A DNA stretch of 64,000 nt from Homarus americanus (Eukaryota > Arthropoda > Malacostraca > Decapoda > Nephropidae), in assembly GCF_018991925.1 (NCBI RefSeq), contig NW_024720711.1, forward strand, positions 4,182,596-4,246,595, written 5' to 3'. The notes beneath the pieces were generated by a model, which ran no database searches, had not been told where the DNA came from, and saw only the letters and a program-made list of their open reading frames with translations. Shown piece by piece: positions 11,996 to 23,865 of the stretch (position 1 is the first letter of the stretch; every line of letters begins with the position of its first letter). A program made the position numbers and the translations under genes.

Positions 11996-12364
11996 AGTGC
12001 GGAGACAGACCAATCCATCAGTATCACTGCCAGGCCACCTGGACCCCCCCCACACCCACACTAGAGGAACACATCTAAAGAAATAATAACAATTTTACAC
12101 TCGTCCCTCACACTTACACAATCACACTGTCATTTCACGTCACCCTCACCCTTATTCTTGTTTATCAAGGTCAACATCAACACAAAGTCATACACAATTT
12201 ACACAATTTTTCACAACTCAGGAAATCTAATAAACTCTTGCAAAATCCTTCTGGTTACAGTGTGATATTTCAACCTCTTATTCCCGCCCTGTAAAACTTT
12301 TCCTTTGTGTTCAGTTTCCTCAGTTATGTATAAGGTTTATTGGCGTGTCTCTGTAGCGCTAAAT

Positions 12365-12365
<1 letters not shown>

Positions 12366-12404
<39 letters not shown>

Positions 12405-12454
12405 GAGTTGAAATATACCAAATTTTCGTAAATTTTTTGCACAATGGGAGAAAT

Positions 12455-12492
<38 letters not shown>
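12366..12492. repeat. (CT)n and (CA)n microsatellites
   Basis: CT run at about 12367-12401 and CA run at about 12457-12492. Confidence 0.93.
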
Positions 12493-12494
<2 letters not shown>

Positions 12495-13041
12495 CCATTT
12501 CTGTTGTATGTTATAGCTGATAGCAGTTAAATTTATTCGTAAGTCTTCAAATACAAGAAGAACACAAATTAACGTACACACCTTTGAGAGTCCATCTTCT
12601 GGGTCGCAGGTGAGGTGAGGCTGTTGGCTGCTCTTATGTGTCGCCACTAACGAGGAAAATTAAGCGTTGGAACTTTGGGGAATCTGTGGTGAGGTGGTTC
12701 AGAGACGAGGCTCTATCGTTAGTGGAGACAAATGGTCGCCAGTCTACCCTAATTGGCTTCACCTCCCCTCACCATCTCTCCCCAGTGGGCCACCATCTTG
12801 GTAACCTTTCTCCCCAGCCATCCTTCCCCCCCCCCCCGGCCATCTTGGGGGTGGGAGGTAGGGGGGATGGTGAGTTGCGGGGAGACTGGGAGTGTAAAGG
12901 GGAAGGCGGTTGGAGAGACGTGTTCCATTAATAACACATTCACCCCTGGCAAAAACAAGTCACTGTGACCTTAATCTTTTGGGGGGGGGCGGGGAGAAAC
13001 GGGTCAGGTCAGGTCAAGTTAACAGTTCAACGATTGATGTC

Positions 13042-13293
13042 CACAGTCGTACAGCACACTACAGTCATACAACACTACAGTCATACAACACTACAGTCAT
13101 ACAACACTACAGTCATACAACACACTACAGTCATACAACACTACAGTCATACAACACTACAGTCATACAACACACTACAGTCATACAACACACTACAGTC
13201 ATACAACACTACAGTCATACAACACTACAGTCATACAACACTACAGTCATACAACACACTACAGTCATACAACACACTACAGTCATACAACAC
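13042..13293. repeat. 16/18-bp minisatellite before exon B
   Basis: The unit CACTACAGTCATACAA (16 bp) is mixed with an 18-bp form that starts with an extra CA. About fifteen copies end roughly 120 bp before the exon B acceptor. Each unit contains CTACAG, which resembles a weak 3' splice site without a pyrimidine tract. Confidence 0.92.
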
Positions 13294-13413
13294 TACACAA
13301 TAAGACACTTTCTCCTTCACTTTCATTCTTTTCTGTTTCAGTTTCACCTGATGATAACGTCTTTTTTTATCTCACTTTCACCTGAATATAAACAATTTTT
13401 ATCTCACTTTCAG

Positions 13414-13476
13414 TTGAACATGGATCCCACTGTAGCCATCACGTTCACTATCGACTTCTTTCTGCTGGTTTTACAT
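13414..13476 (+). CDS. Membrane protein exon B (21 codons)
   Basis: The acceptor is CACTTTCAG and the donor is GTGAGT, both strong. In phase 0 it encodes LNMDPTVAITFTIDFF and then LLVLH: a short polar lead followed by the first half of a transmembrane helix that continues in exon C. The upstream sequence is pyrimidine-rich (several TTTTT and TCTCACTTTC stretches), as expected for an acceptor. The length is 63 bases with phase 0 at both ends, so skipping would keep the frame but remove half of a membrane helix. A (GT)n run begins about 15 bases into the next intron. Confidence comes from matching phase on both sides and from the helix joining across the exon boundary. Confidence 0.68.
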
Positions 13477-13486
13477 GTGAGTATAT

Positions 13487-13490
<4 letters not shown>

Positions 13491-13555
<65 letters not shown>
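13491..13555. repeat. (GT)n microsatellite right after exon B
   Basis: A pure GT run close to the 5' end of intron 2. In the transcript it is (GU)n, complementary to the (CA)n runs of intron 1. Confidence 0.95.
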
Positions 13556-13556
<1 letters not shown>

Positions 13557-13816
13557 CGTCTGATAACCTACAGTATTTGAAGCGTGTATTTCTCTTGTAC
13601 AGAGGAGGGGCTTCTACATTTGACGTCTTAGTATGTTTAAAATACTCTCCTCTACTGTCATTTTATCTATATATATATATATATATATATAGATGTAAGT
13701 TCTCAATGTTTAAATCATTTTGTCTTGTCTTTCCTCATCTATTAAACAGTAAGTTTATCGGTGTTAATAGGAATGCAATGAATGTATGTGTGGGGTAGCC
13801 AGGGGAAGGCCAGAAT

Positions 13817-13925
13817 GGGGACGATTGGATAAGCTGTGGTGCCAGGAGAGATAAGGACGATTGGATAAGCTGTGGTGCCAAGAGAGATAAGGACGATTGG
13901 ATAGGCACTGTGGTGCCAGGGGATT
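13817..13925. repeat. Three-copy 36-bp tandem repeat
   Basis: The unit begins GGACGATTGGATAAGCTG and ends AGAGAGATAA. The third copy has a small insertion (GGCACTG) and a changed end. Confidence 0.85.
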
Positions 13926-14689
13926 AGTAAAGATATCCCGGCAATGATTGGAGTGGAGGGCCGTGGTCACCAATCCTCAGTCGTGACGATTGATTGGTTG
14001 AGGCAAAAGTTATAAAATATATAAATTAGTGGAATAAGTAAATATTACTCAGCCGTTTGTGTATTGATAATACTTCATATTTTGTCTTCTAATGAGCCGA
14101 CTTAATCAAGATGGTGAGTTGAAATTATGGTCGTCAGTGAAAAAATTTTAGTGTTAAAGGCCACACATCTCCCTGTTAGTGTGAGGAGTAGTGAAGGAGG
14201 GAGGGAGAAGTGAGGGAGGGAAGGTGGGGGAGGGAGTGTTTACCGAAGAGTTAATTAATTTTGGATTAGGTAAATTAGGTAAAAAAAACTCAATAAAAGT
14301 TGCTGGTGAAGTAATGAGCGAAGGAGTGGATGGCCTTCACCACCATACACCTGATGGATCTTCTCTCTGATATGTAATTAACGACGCCCAGGTGTGTTTT
14401 TTTAAAGGGGGGGGTGAGGACGAAGAGAGGGGGGGGGGTGTTTGATGGAAATTGAAACGGTTAAGATTTTTTGGGTGGGGCGTTGGAAGCTGAGCAGGAT
14501 TCGAACACCTCACCAAAGGTTCGGAACTGTCCGAATCTGTATGACGACAGGGGGAAAGAAAAAATGTTCTGTTCCTTTGTCCATAGTCATGCAAATTGAG
14601 ACGGTTCCGAAATTTCTGGTGAGGCGTTCGGATCCCTCCCAGCTTCAAACGCCCCACCAAAAGAACTTAACCTTTTCAATGTCCATCAA

Positions 14690-14885
14690 AACAACAACCC
14701 CAACCCCCACCCTCCCCTCTTCCCTCTTCCCTCCTCCCTCCCCCGCCACCCACCCCTCTTCCCTCTTCCATACACACCTCCTCTTCCCTCCCCGCCACCT
14801 CCCCTCCTCCCCTCCTCCCACCCCCCCACCCCTCCTCCTCCTCCCTCCCTCCCACCCCCCACCCCCACCCCACCCACCCCCCTCC
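14690..14885. repeat. C-rich low-complexity block
   Basis: CCCTCC/CCACCC composition on + and GGGTGG/GGAGG on -. Just upstream (about 14440-14680) are two related stretches with ATTGAAACGG/ATTGAGACGG and TTCGAACACC/TTCGGATCCC-like cores, a weak duplication of about 150 bp period. Confidence 0.8.
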
Positions 14886-15089
14886 TGAAAATATATAGAG
14901 ATGTACAGTCAATCAAAAAATCTATCTTTGCAAAATGTTATGATGGACAATATTATAGACGAAGGATTTTGACAGCCCAATCAAGACAACAGGAGTCACC
15001 AGTGTTCATTCACAGAAATTCACCCCTCTGCCCCCCTATAATGAGAGAGTTTGAGCGACTGTCCACATCTACTGTACTCATACACAAAC

Positions 15090-15445
<356 letters not shown>

Positions 15446-15599
15446 ATAATTAAAATGATCATAATGCAAGACGTCTCAAATCATCTATAGGTTATATATG
15501 AAACATTATTTGTCATATGAGACATTATTATACAATCTTAGGGACACTTTGACTTACCCCAGTTGACCTTAAATCAAGCAAGGCTTGAAAACACGAGCT

Positions 15600-16913
15600 A
15601 TTATACAGGGGGGGAGGGAAGCAGGATGAGAGAGGAAGAAGAGAGGGATGTTAGGAGAGTGGGGGAGGAAGAGAGAGAGGGCATGAAGGAAGGGAGAGAA
15701 AGGGAGGGAGAAAAGGATGGCTGATGATGGAAAGTGGGAAGGGTAGAAGGAAGGAAAGGGTTGGGAAGAGAGGAAGAAAGCAAATAGGAGAGGGGGAAAG
15801 GAGGGCAAGCGAAGAAAAAAAATGAAAAGGAGGCAAAGGAATTGGGGGAGGGAATCGAGGTATGACATTGCATTTACCATTGTAGGGGGAGGATGAGAGG
15901 CGAGATGTTATGGAAAATATCACAACTAACACTAATAAAGAAAATGGTATCGATTTTCACCTCCAAGTTACGACACAAAGATCACATCGCTATAACACTG
16001 TACTAGTTAAGATTACTCGTCCTCTCGCCGGGTTGAGTGACGGGAGAGTACCCTACCATTCCTTGACCACCTGCGCCTCGCCATCATAATAATATTTTCA
16101 ACTCTCAATCTTTAAAACTGTAGACTAACATGAAGAACACTGATACTTTGACGAAAATAGATATATTCTCTTATCCCTGTTTACACCAAAAATACAACGT
16201 AAGCATATATTTTTAGAATCTGGGCTGTGTGATTCGCTTTTTCGCAAGGTTACAGTTTCGATCCCGAGTCTGAAAACAAAAGACGGTCACAGTTGGACGC
16301 GTCCCCATGGTGATGACGGCAGCAATAACCACCCGGAGCGCCTCCAGCTTGGGTTGTGTGTGTGTGTGTGTGTATATCTGTAAAACTAGACAGACACGAA
16401 CACTCACCGCCACTCATGGATGGTGAACCTCGAGCAAAACCCATTATAAATTATTCATGAGAGATTTTGGAGGGGAATATTTGGTATGTGGCAACTCGAG
16501 AGACGTATGTGAGAGACAGAGAGAGGTGTGTGGGATGATGGAGGACAGATATTGAGTTATGATGACGGGGAGGGGATGGATGGATGGAAGAAAAGAAGCA
16601 ATAAGAGATTAATGATGAGGAGGAAATGAATGCCAGAAGAGAGAGAGAGTAATAATGATGGTATGATGAATGTCAGAGAAGAGAGGGATCAAAAGGACTG
16701 ATGATGATGGAGGAGGAGGAGGAGGAGGAGGAGGATGGCGAAGAGGGAGGTAAGTAAATGTGTGAATAGAGATTGATGATAAGGAGGATGAATGATAGAA
16801 ACGAGAAAAAAAGGAAGAGATATATTAGAGAAACAAAGGGAGAAACAGTTACGAAGGAGTAAATAAGAAAACTGAAGTAAAGAAAGGAAGGTAAGACATG
16901 TGAAATGATGGGG

Positions 16914-16944
<31 letters not shown>

Positions 16945-17280
16945 ATTCAAGAAAGGAGATGAAAGTTAGAAACAGAGAAAGACAGAGGAAAGGGGGAAGA
17001 GGAGGGACGTGAGGGTGAGAGGAAAAAAGACAGAATGAGAATCTGACAGACAGAGGAAGGAAGAGAAAAACGATAGAATAGGGAAAGTAAGAGACATGTA
17101 GAGGGAGAGGGATGTCAGGATGTAAGAGGGAGAGAAAGTGAGACACAAGGAGGAGAGAGAAGAAAGATGAAATGGGGAAGAGAGAAAATGAAGATAAACT
17201 GACTAAGTAAACTAGACACGCAAAGTATACACTAAGAAGAAAAGAGTTAAGAGACAGAGAGAGACGAAAAAAAAAGGTTT
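15600..17280. repeat. Polypurine low-complexity blocks
   Basis: Two GA/GGA-rich blocks (about 15600-15850 and 16490-17280) include (GGA)n near 16710 and (GA)n near 16915. Ser/Leu/Pro-rich frames on the opposite strand are not genes. The interval 15880-16490 has ordinary composition with a short (GT)n at 16355-16371. Confidence 0.82.
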
Positions 17281-17416
17281 AAAAAAATATGATCAATTGT
17301 GTGTGTGTGTGTTTGTCAATAGTATTATATAACACCTTAACTAACTATAAACATTATATAAAAAAAACCCAGAGACTCCGGGTACGATGATTTTTCCCTT
17401 TTCTTCATGCTGCCAG

Positions 17417-17500
17417 ACGTACGCTCTACTCTGTGTGACGTCACAGTACCAGGAGTACCGGGACGGTCGAGGTACAGCGCGGGACGAGAGGGGCAGATCG
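17417..17500 (+). CDS. Membrane protein exon C (28 codons)
   Basis: The acceptor is CATGCTGCCAG and the donor is GTACGT. In phase 0 it encodes TYALLCVTSQYQEYRDGRG followed by TARDERGRS. The first seven residues complete the helix begun in exon B, and the rest is charged, as expected for the cytoplasmic side. The SQYQEY signature directly after the last membrane pass is the strongest hint to the pasiflora/fire exit-like family, but I cannot run a search. The exon is GC-rich compared with its flanks and itself contains one TGACGTCA (about 17437-17444). The length is 84 bases, phase 0 at both ends. Confidence 0.72.
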
Positions 17501-17799
17501 GTACGTATTTTACGGTATTTATCTGTATTTATCTTTACTTTTGGTATGTGTTCGGTAGCTGTGGTATATTTTGTTTTAATTTCAGTACATTTTGATATTT
17601 ATGACATGCTGGTATTTTGGGGACAGGTAAATTCTTGGTATTTTCGGCACGTGGAATTTATGGTATTTCCCAAAGTGTTAAATAGTGTTTACGAGTTGGT
17701 GTAGTCCCGACTGACTGACTGAGAGATATTTCCCCCTATGCCCCTGGCCTTCTCACACCATGGGTTCTTCACTGCACCCCCGGCCCTCTTACACCTCTC

Positions 17800-18075
17800 T
17801 TTCACCACTCACACCCACATCTTTCACCCTTTACGCCCTCACCCTTCACGCCCTCATCTCTCACTCTTCACCCCTTACACCTTCACCCCTCATCCTCACA
17901 TCTTCACCCTGGCCCTTCAATCTTCACACCCTCACCCTCCCCCCTGACACCCTGACCTCTGACTCTTTGACACCCTCACCTCTCATCCCCAGACACCCCT
18001 CACCTTACCCTGGCACTATCTCTCACCCCCCTGACACCCTCTCACCCCTACACCCTCACCCCTCACTACCTCAAC
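17800..18075. repeat. Degenerate CACCCTCAC-type repeat
   Basis: Variants of CACCCTCACCCCTCA and CTGACACCCT recur with a loose period of about 15-18 bp. Confidence 0.8.
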
Positions 18076-18242
18076 AGATACCCGCCTCTCTGGTAACGTG
18101 GTTAGTGAGATCATATCAAGGGATCAATAGAATGTACTTCAGCCTGTGGATATCTGGATACTGTGTGGGTACCTGAAGTCTGTGTGGATACCTGGAGGCC
18201 GTGTCGGTATACACTATGAGACTATTTTGGATAAGTCGAGGA

Positions 18243-18255
18243 AACACACACACGC

Positions 18256-18321
<66 letters not shown>
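18243..18321. repeat. (CA)n microsatellite
   Basis: CA run with two early CG interruptions. Confidence 0.94.
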
Positions 18322-18325
<4 letters not shown>

Positions 18326-18359
18326 GTTATGAAGATATAGACGTTTATGGGAAAAAAAA

Positions 18360-18551
18360 TATGTTTTAAGTAATTTTTCCCTATTCAAAAATAATAAGTC
18401 AGCACCAAAAGTTTATTGTTGAACATAACTGATTTTATATTTTATTCATCCAAAACTTAAAAAAAAAATCATTACTTTTCTATGTTTTAAGTATTTTTGT
18501 TCTTCAGAAAAGTAAATTGAGGGCCAAAAGTTTATTGTTTAGCATAATGAG
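18360..18551. repeat. Diverged direct duplication, about 121 bp apart
   Basis: TATGTTTTAAGTA and CCAAAAGTTTATTGTT occur in the same order at about 18360-18432 and 18481-18551, with diverged sequence between them. Confidence 0.7.
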
Positions 18552-18589
18552 GCCAGACACACACTAAACCGTAATAATAACGTTTCACT

Positions 18590-18916
18590 ACACAACACTC
18601 CTCTCCTACTCTCCCTCCTCCCCTTTCATCATCATCTTCCCCCTTCTCCCTCCTCTCCCACTCTACCTTCCCTTCCTTGCTCCCCCATCCCTCTCTTTTC
18701 CCCTGCTCTATTTCTCCCTCCTCTTCCCCCTCCCACTCTTCCTCCTCCTCCTCCCCTTTCATCATCTCCTTTCCTCTTCATTCCCCTCTTCCTCTTCCCA
18801 CCCACCCCGTCCCTCCCTCACTATTCTACTCAGCCGCCGAACAGGAAAACAAAAACGAACTCCAACAACAATAGACGAAGCAGAAGATGGTGGCAGTGAT
18901 GTTCCTGGCCACATCC

Positions 18917-18952
<36 letters not shown>

Positions 18953-19132
18953 ACAAAGTGGAGGGAACGGGAGTGAGAGCCAGACAGAAAGATGATCAGA
19001 AAGATAAAAAGCAGACAGACAGAGACAGACAGGCAAAAAGATGAAAAGGAAGGGAATGTCGGTCAAACAAAGAGAGGGAGAGAGAGAAGAGGAGTAAAAA
19101 GTTCCTTAGTTTCGCCTTTGATGTACTGTATA

Positions 19133-19173
<41 letters not shown>
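18590..19173. repeat. CCT-rich block, (GA)n and (CA)n
   Basis: A pyrimidine-rich stretch (about 18595-18830) is followed by a (GA)n run (about 18920-18950), purine-rich sequence to about 19100 and a (CA)n run (about 19135-19174). Confidence 0.88.
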
Positions 19174-19180
<7 letters not shown>

Positions 19181-19618
19181 CACGAGGTGCTCAACACTCG
19201 TAGGGTAATATTATATATCCTCTAGTTATTCAGTATAGTCACAGGGTAGACGTGACGCCATGTTGAGTGAGTTGATCAGCTGTGTTTCCTCCTGACTGTC
19301 CTCTGAGTGTCATCCAAGAGCCTTATAACCTTACACACTCTCCAGGTGATGGTACTCAGGTTAATGATAGGGGTGTGGCCAGGTACAGTGATGGGAGTTT
19401 GTCATTAAGCACTATACTTAATCGGTGCGGTGCACGGTGTTGCCCGTGTTTGTGTTTTTGTTTTTTGACGTATTAGAGCAAGGTGCTATAGGTGCTACCA
19501 CAGCCTGTGTCTGCCATTGACCAAATTAAGTGAATGAACAAAAAATAACCATAACAAATTTCAATACTGTCAAAAACTGTAATTGTGCATAGGAGCCCCC
19601 ATCCCCCCACCCCACCCT

Positions 19619-19626
19619 CCCGCGCG

Positions 19627-19661
<35 letters not shown>
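19619..19661. repeat. (CG)n-(CA)n alternating tract
   Basis: About seven CG dinucleotides run directly into (CA)n, giving more than 40 bases of unbroken purine-pyrimidine alternation, a classic Z-DNA-prone composition. Confidence 0.9.
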
Positions 19662-20606
19662 TATTTTGACGTTCGTGAACATTCTCTGAGCTATTTACAT
19701 AAATATACAAAATGTCAGCTGCGTGTGTTAAGAATCGTGACCATGCAAAGTAAAGAAAAAATATATTTAATGAGGAAGCTCTAACTTCAACCTTCGGGGG
19801 CTGGCTACTGAGACCAACCCCCTTCAAAATCCTACCTTCGGGAGAGTTGTGAGGGCATGCACATCTCCCTGACAAATTTCAGCTCCCTATCTTCAAAACT
19901 TTAGCCATGCAATACAACACACACACAGATTAACCACTTGGCTACGGGAGTCTCTGTGCATGTTGAATGAAGTCGTCTGGCGTTGGCTAAATTAAATGTT
20001 AGAATTAGCGTCCCGTAGTGGTGAGAGAGGGAGCGTGCTAACTGTACAACATCAAGCGCCCAACACACACATCAAGACACATTTTTACCTGTACTGGTGG
20101 CAGCCTCGTAAGACTTACCGCCGTGAACACTACCCCTTCTTCTCCAACATTTCAATACGAATCCTACGCCTCCGCAGGATATTACTGAAGGATATGGCAC
20201 ACATAACCGTTACTGAGGTTTGAAATTTGAAAAGTAACGGCTCACAGAAAACCTGGAATATTTGAGTATTTACCAAGAACAACGGCCGTCGAGGACTAGC
20301 CATCTGGAGGAGGGAATTCCGCCCATCCGGTTACGTCCATAGAGTCTGTTTTGGTCGTGAGTGTTGAATATCTCTCTTTATCTCTCACTCTTTCTCTCCC
20401 TCTCACTATCTCCATCTCTCCCTGGGTGATTTAGTGGTTGATTCACAAAATTTACCGAGGCAGGGTATATAAATGATTGCTTGTTGTTGAGAGATATGAC
20501 AGAGGCTCGTCTACAGGCTGGTGATGGGAGTGGCTGCTGTACTGAACATAGGAAGGAATTTAGAGACGGATTATTGTTTTGTTTTGTTATTTTCTTACGT
20601 GACTGT

Positions 20607-20608
<2 letters not shown>

Positions 20609-20657
<49 letters not shown>

Positions 20658-20718
20658 AAACACATTTTATAACTTCGTCAGCCAAACAGTTCGTGCAAGT
20701 GTAAATATTGGCCACACG

Positions 20719-20771
<53 letters not shown>
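20609..20771. repeat. (CT)n and (CA)n microsatellites
   Basis: CT run at about 20610-20653 and CA run at about 20724-20771. Confidence 0.94.
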
Positions 20772-20772
<1 letters not shown>

Positions 20773-21340
20773 AAGGCCTTAAATCTCTCGCGTCTGATCT
20801 CGAATTACTGGGCCTGTGTGTGTTTGTGTGTTAACTGACTTAGTACTGGACATATACAAACTATTTATATTTAGAACAAACTATTTAGAAATATTTTGAA
20901 AACTATCCCTCAGTTTTCATTTCGCTCTTAATATAAACACAAATACCACACCGCTGCTAGCCTTCATATAGTGTTTTTATTAGAGTTTGTATGTGTGTAT
21001 TAGTGTGTATAGTTCACCAACGCCACCATACACTATCACCTGTTAGAACTTTTCTATGTGTGTTTTAGTGTGTATATGTACTTAGTTTTACAATTGGGGG
21101 ACTGAAGGCTGTCGAGTGCAGTGCCCTACCTCACTGTATCATGTACCAAATGCTTAAATGTGCAGTGTGCCGTATCCCCATCGCCCGAGACTCAGTTTCA
21201 ATAGATAAATACTGAAGTTGTTATGGTGTAGATAGATTGTTAAAATTATGTTTGTTGTGTTTGTCGTGTTTGTTTATTGTTTTGTACTTTAGCCTTCCAT
21301 TAGTGTTTATTTGTTACCTTTCCTTCCTCTGTGTTTTATT

Positions 21341-21375
21341 CGAGCGCGCGCGTGTGTGTGTGTGTGTGTGTGTGT
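21341..21375. repeat. (CG)n-(TG)n alternating tract
   Basis: CGAGCGCGCGCG continues into (TG)n. It has the same alternating character as 19619-19661 on the complementary dinucleotide. Confidence 0.88.
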
Positions 21376-21605
21376 TCCTTAGGCTTGTTTGTAAGTCCAA
21401 TTCTTGTAGATACTAAACATATTGTAAAAAATGAAAAGATTATGGATATTTAGTACAGCTACACCCTTTAATACAGCCTTAAAACCTGGCTCACTCTTCT
21501 CCTCTTAGGTAATGTTTGTTCTTTCTGGAATTTTCAAAATAATCCAGTCTTATCCACATTAAACACCTGTTCTGGCAGGTAACCCCCTCAGTGATGATGT
21601 TTGCA

Positions 21606-21652
21606 TCTCTGAAAGTTTGTAAGTTGAACGTTCTAAGTAGAGGAGCACCTTA
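21606..21652 (-). mobile_element. Possible Tigger-type terminal repeat
   Basis: Read on the - strand the segment starts AGGTGCTCCTCTACTTAG and continues GTTCAACTTACAAAC. This resembles ends of pogo/Tigger-type non-autonomous elements. A TA follows the end. I could not find a matching opposite end upstream, so the call is weak. Confidence 0.3.
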
Positions 21653-21959
21653 TGTGTGTGCACTTGTAAGTCCATTTGATAGCTGTATAAATCGATAATA
21701 TATTTACCCTCAAATACTTAATATCGTGACTCTCTTTCCAATAATTAATTCCAGTTTTAAGTAAATATTATTTTTTCTCACAGATCAAAAAATCGTCCCT
21801 GAGTTACCGCCGAGGAGGGGATAGCGGTTAAGTCTCCTAACATCAACGACTTTAGTTTTAGTTTAGTTTTATCCTCTTCGCCACTGATCGGCTTGTTAGC
21901 CGCTTGGGCGATCGGTCACGTCTCTTTTCATTTATATTCTTCACCAAAAGATCGGCTCG

Positions 21960-22270
21960 CTAGCCGCCCGGGCGATCGGTCACGTCTCTGTCACGCACTG
22001 TTGGCAAATACTGGGCATGCACCGGCTCCTGAATGTACCTGAACCCGCTCCAGTGTTGGTCAAGTCTTCTCTTGAAAGAGCTCACACTCGGTGCCGTCAC
22101 AACACTCTCTGGTAGATTGTTCCAAGAGTTTACAACCCTCACTCCGAAAAAGTTTGCCCTCACGGTTTTCTGGACTTGCGGCTTCTTCAATCTTGAGCTG
22201 TGACCCCTTGTGGGGCGAGCGTCCGCCAGCTCCAAGTAAGGACACTCAACTGAGTAGTGCCCCTGAGATG
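21960..22270 (-). pseudogene. LINE element 1 C-terminal domain, shifted frame
   Basis: The frame encodes ELADARPTRGHS, then FFGVRVVNSWNNLP and VSSFKRRLDQHW. This is the conserved C-terminal ending of CR1-like LINE proteins (F-x-V-R-V-x-x-W-N-x-L-P). It continues the main RT frame after a one-base loss in a GGGG stretch near 22265, so the two parts are one broken gene. Confidence 0.85.
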
Positions 22271-23863
22271 CTTATACACCTCAACTAGGGTCCCCCTTGC
22301 CCGTCTGTAGTATAAGCTAGGCAAGTTCAGGCGCTCCAATCTCTCAGGGTAGCTGAGGTGCCGAAGTGCAGGCACCAGTTTGGTGGCCCTCCTTTGAACA
22401 TTTTCAACCAATTGACAGTCCCTAGCATATCTCGGGGACCAGATGGGGTGACAGTACTCCAGATGGGGAAGCACTTCACTCCTGAAGAGCGTCACGAGGG
22501 ACGGACCGTCTAGATATCTGAACGACCTTCTTATAAGACCCAATAATTTATTTGCCTGATTTACCTTCTTCTCACAATGGCCCGAGAACTTCAGCTCATT
22601 GTCAACATACACACCTAGGTCCTTCTCACACACAGTCTCAACTAGTGCATTTTCTTCATCCCGTTGGGACATATGATACGCCTCCTTACCGTTGGTACGC
22701 CCCAGGTGCATCCTCTTACACTTCGTGACATTGAATCTCAGCAGCCATTTCTTCGACCATTCCTGGAGCCCACAGAGGTCCTTCTGCAGCTCTTCACAGT
22801 CCGCTTGGTTCTTAATTTCCCGAAATAACTTGCCATCATCGGCAAACATTTGTATGGAGGAGTGTACAACGTCAGGCATGTCATTTATGAAACAAACAAA
22901 CAACAGCGGGCCCAATACACTGCCCTGTGGTACCCCACTTGTTACAGGTACAGATGACGATTTCGTGCCATTAATCACCACACACTGCTTGCGGTCATGT
23001 AGAAAGTCTTCTATCCACGCTAGGACATTTCCCCGAATTCCATACCCTTCCAGTTTGATTTTCAGCCTTTCGTGGGGTACACTGTCGAAAGCCTTGGCAA
23101 AATCTAGGTAAATATTGTCGATATTACCGCCCCGTTCTAGAATATGGGTCCAAATATCCAATACCTTGAGCAATTGTGTTAAGCAAGAGCGCCCCGGCAT
23201 AAAACCGTGTTGGCAATCTTTTACAAGGTTGTTTCGTAGTAGATGTTCCATCGCGGCATCTCTGATAATACTCTCAAGTACTTTACATATTATGCTGGTC
23301 AGGCTCACCGGTCTATAGTTGTTCGTGGAGTGACTATTGCCCTTCTTGAAGATAGGACTCACATAAGCCACTTTCCATTCACTGGGGACCATTTGTTCAT
23401 CCAGGCATTTACAAAACAGAATCTTCAGGGGCTCTGCAAGCTCGTTGCACAGCTCTCTTAGCACTCTAGGATGCACTATGTCAGGTCCGGGACTCTTATG
23501 GACCTTTAGCCTGGACAGTTTATTTCTAATACCCTCTTCTGTGAACACAATGTGGGTCAATGCTGTGTCGAACCGTCTGTCCTCAAACGCAGGAAGGTTA
23601 GTTGCATCCTCTCTTGTGAACACTGAGGAAAAGCTGTTCAATGCCTCAGCTTTATCCTGGTCAGAATCTGCGTAACTACCATCTTCAAGCCTCAGGTCTG
23701 ATACTCCTACTCGCGTTTTCAATTTCGACTTTGCATAGCGGTAAAACGCCTTTGGGTTTGACTTGACCTCGCGTGCAACCAGCCTCTGGAACTCCTTTTC
23801 AGCCCTCCTACACTCTATCTTTGCTTGGTTTCTGGCTCTTGCATACATCCTCCTTATCGTCAT
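22187..23863 (-). pseudogene. LINE reverse transcriptase ORF (558 codons, N-truncated)
   Basis: This frame encodes a non-LTR reverse transcriptase that would copy element RNA at the nicked target. In order it shows a basic linker (residues 1-50), SPGPD (124-128), NYRPVSLTS (182-190), QHGF (218-221), the first catalytic Asp in YLDFAKAFD (252-260), VPQGSVLGP (311-319) and the catalytic FADD (340-343). The thumb motif EKDLGVY follows (413-419). All catalytic aspartates are present. It breaks by a single-base frameshift near 22265, after which the C-terminal domain continues in another frame. With the endonuclease missing, autonomous mobility is not expected. The apparent start is not the original start codon. 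Confidence 0.88.
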
Positions 23864-23865
23864 AA

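Larger units (their letters stand above)
8835..13413 (+). other. Intron 1 (4.6 kb)
   Basis: It starts GTATGT and ends TTTCAG. It holds (CA)n runs, GTT/GGT repeats, a CRE-like array, TTAGG-like sequence, a purine block, a C-rich minisatellite and a 16/18-bp minisatellite close to the acceptor. I see no further exon. Confidence 0.6.
21848..23865 (-). mobile_element. 5'-truncated CR1/Jockey-group LINE (element 1)
   Basis: A LINE copy lies on the - strand, antisense to the host gene. It contains the linker, the full reverse transcriptase and the C-terminal domain; the endonuclease is absent, so it is 5'-truncated near 23865. The 3' end carries two copies of a segment of about 38 bp (21892-21927 and 21951-21988; motif GCGATCGGTCACGTCTCT on +). 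It finishes in an AACTAAA-type tail (about 21850-21870 on the opposite strand). The long open frame implies a fairly recent insertion. Confidence 0.88.

Noticed and set aside
11152..12078. Pro/Ser/Leu-rich frame of 308 codons and Gly/Arg frames on the opposite strand
   Set aside because: C-rich minisatellite; all frames open, no splice or start context.
19996..20223. 75-codon + frame with basic, Tyr/Arg-rich sequence as a possible exon
   Set aside because: No acceptor/donor pair fitting the gene's phase and no recognised similarity.
22692..23675. Several 65-140-codon + frames across LINE element 1
   Set aside because: Antisense shadows of the reverse transcriptase frame.
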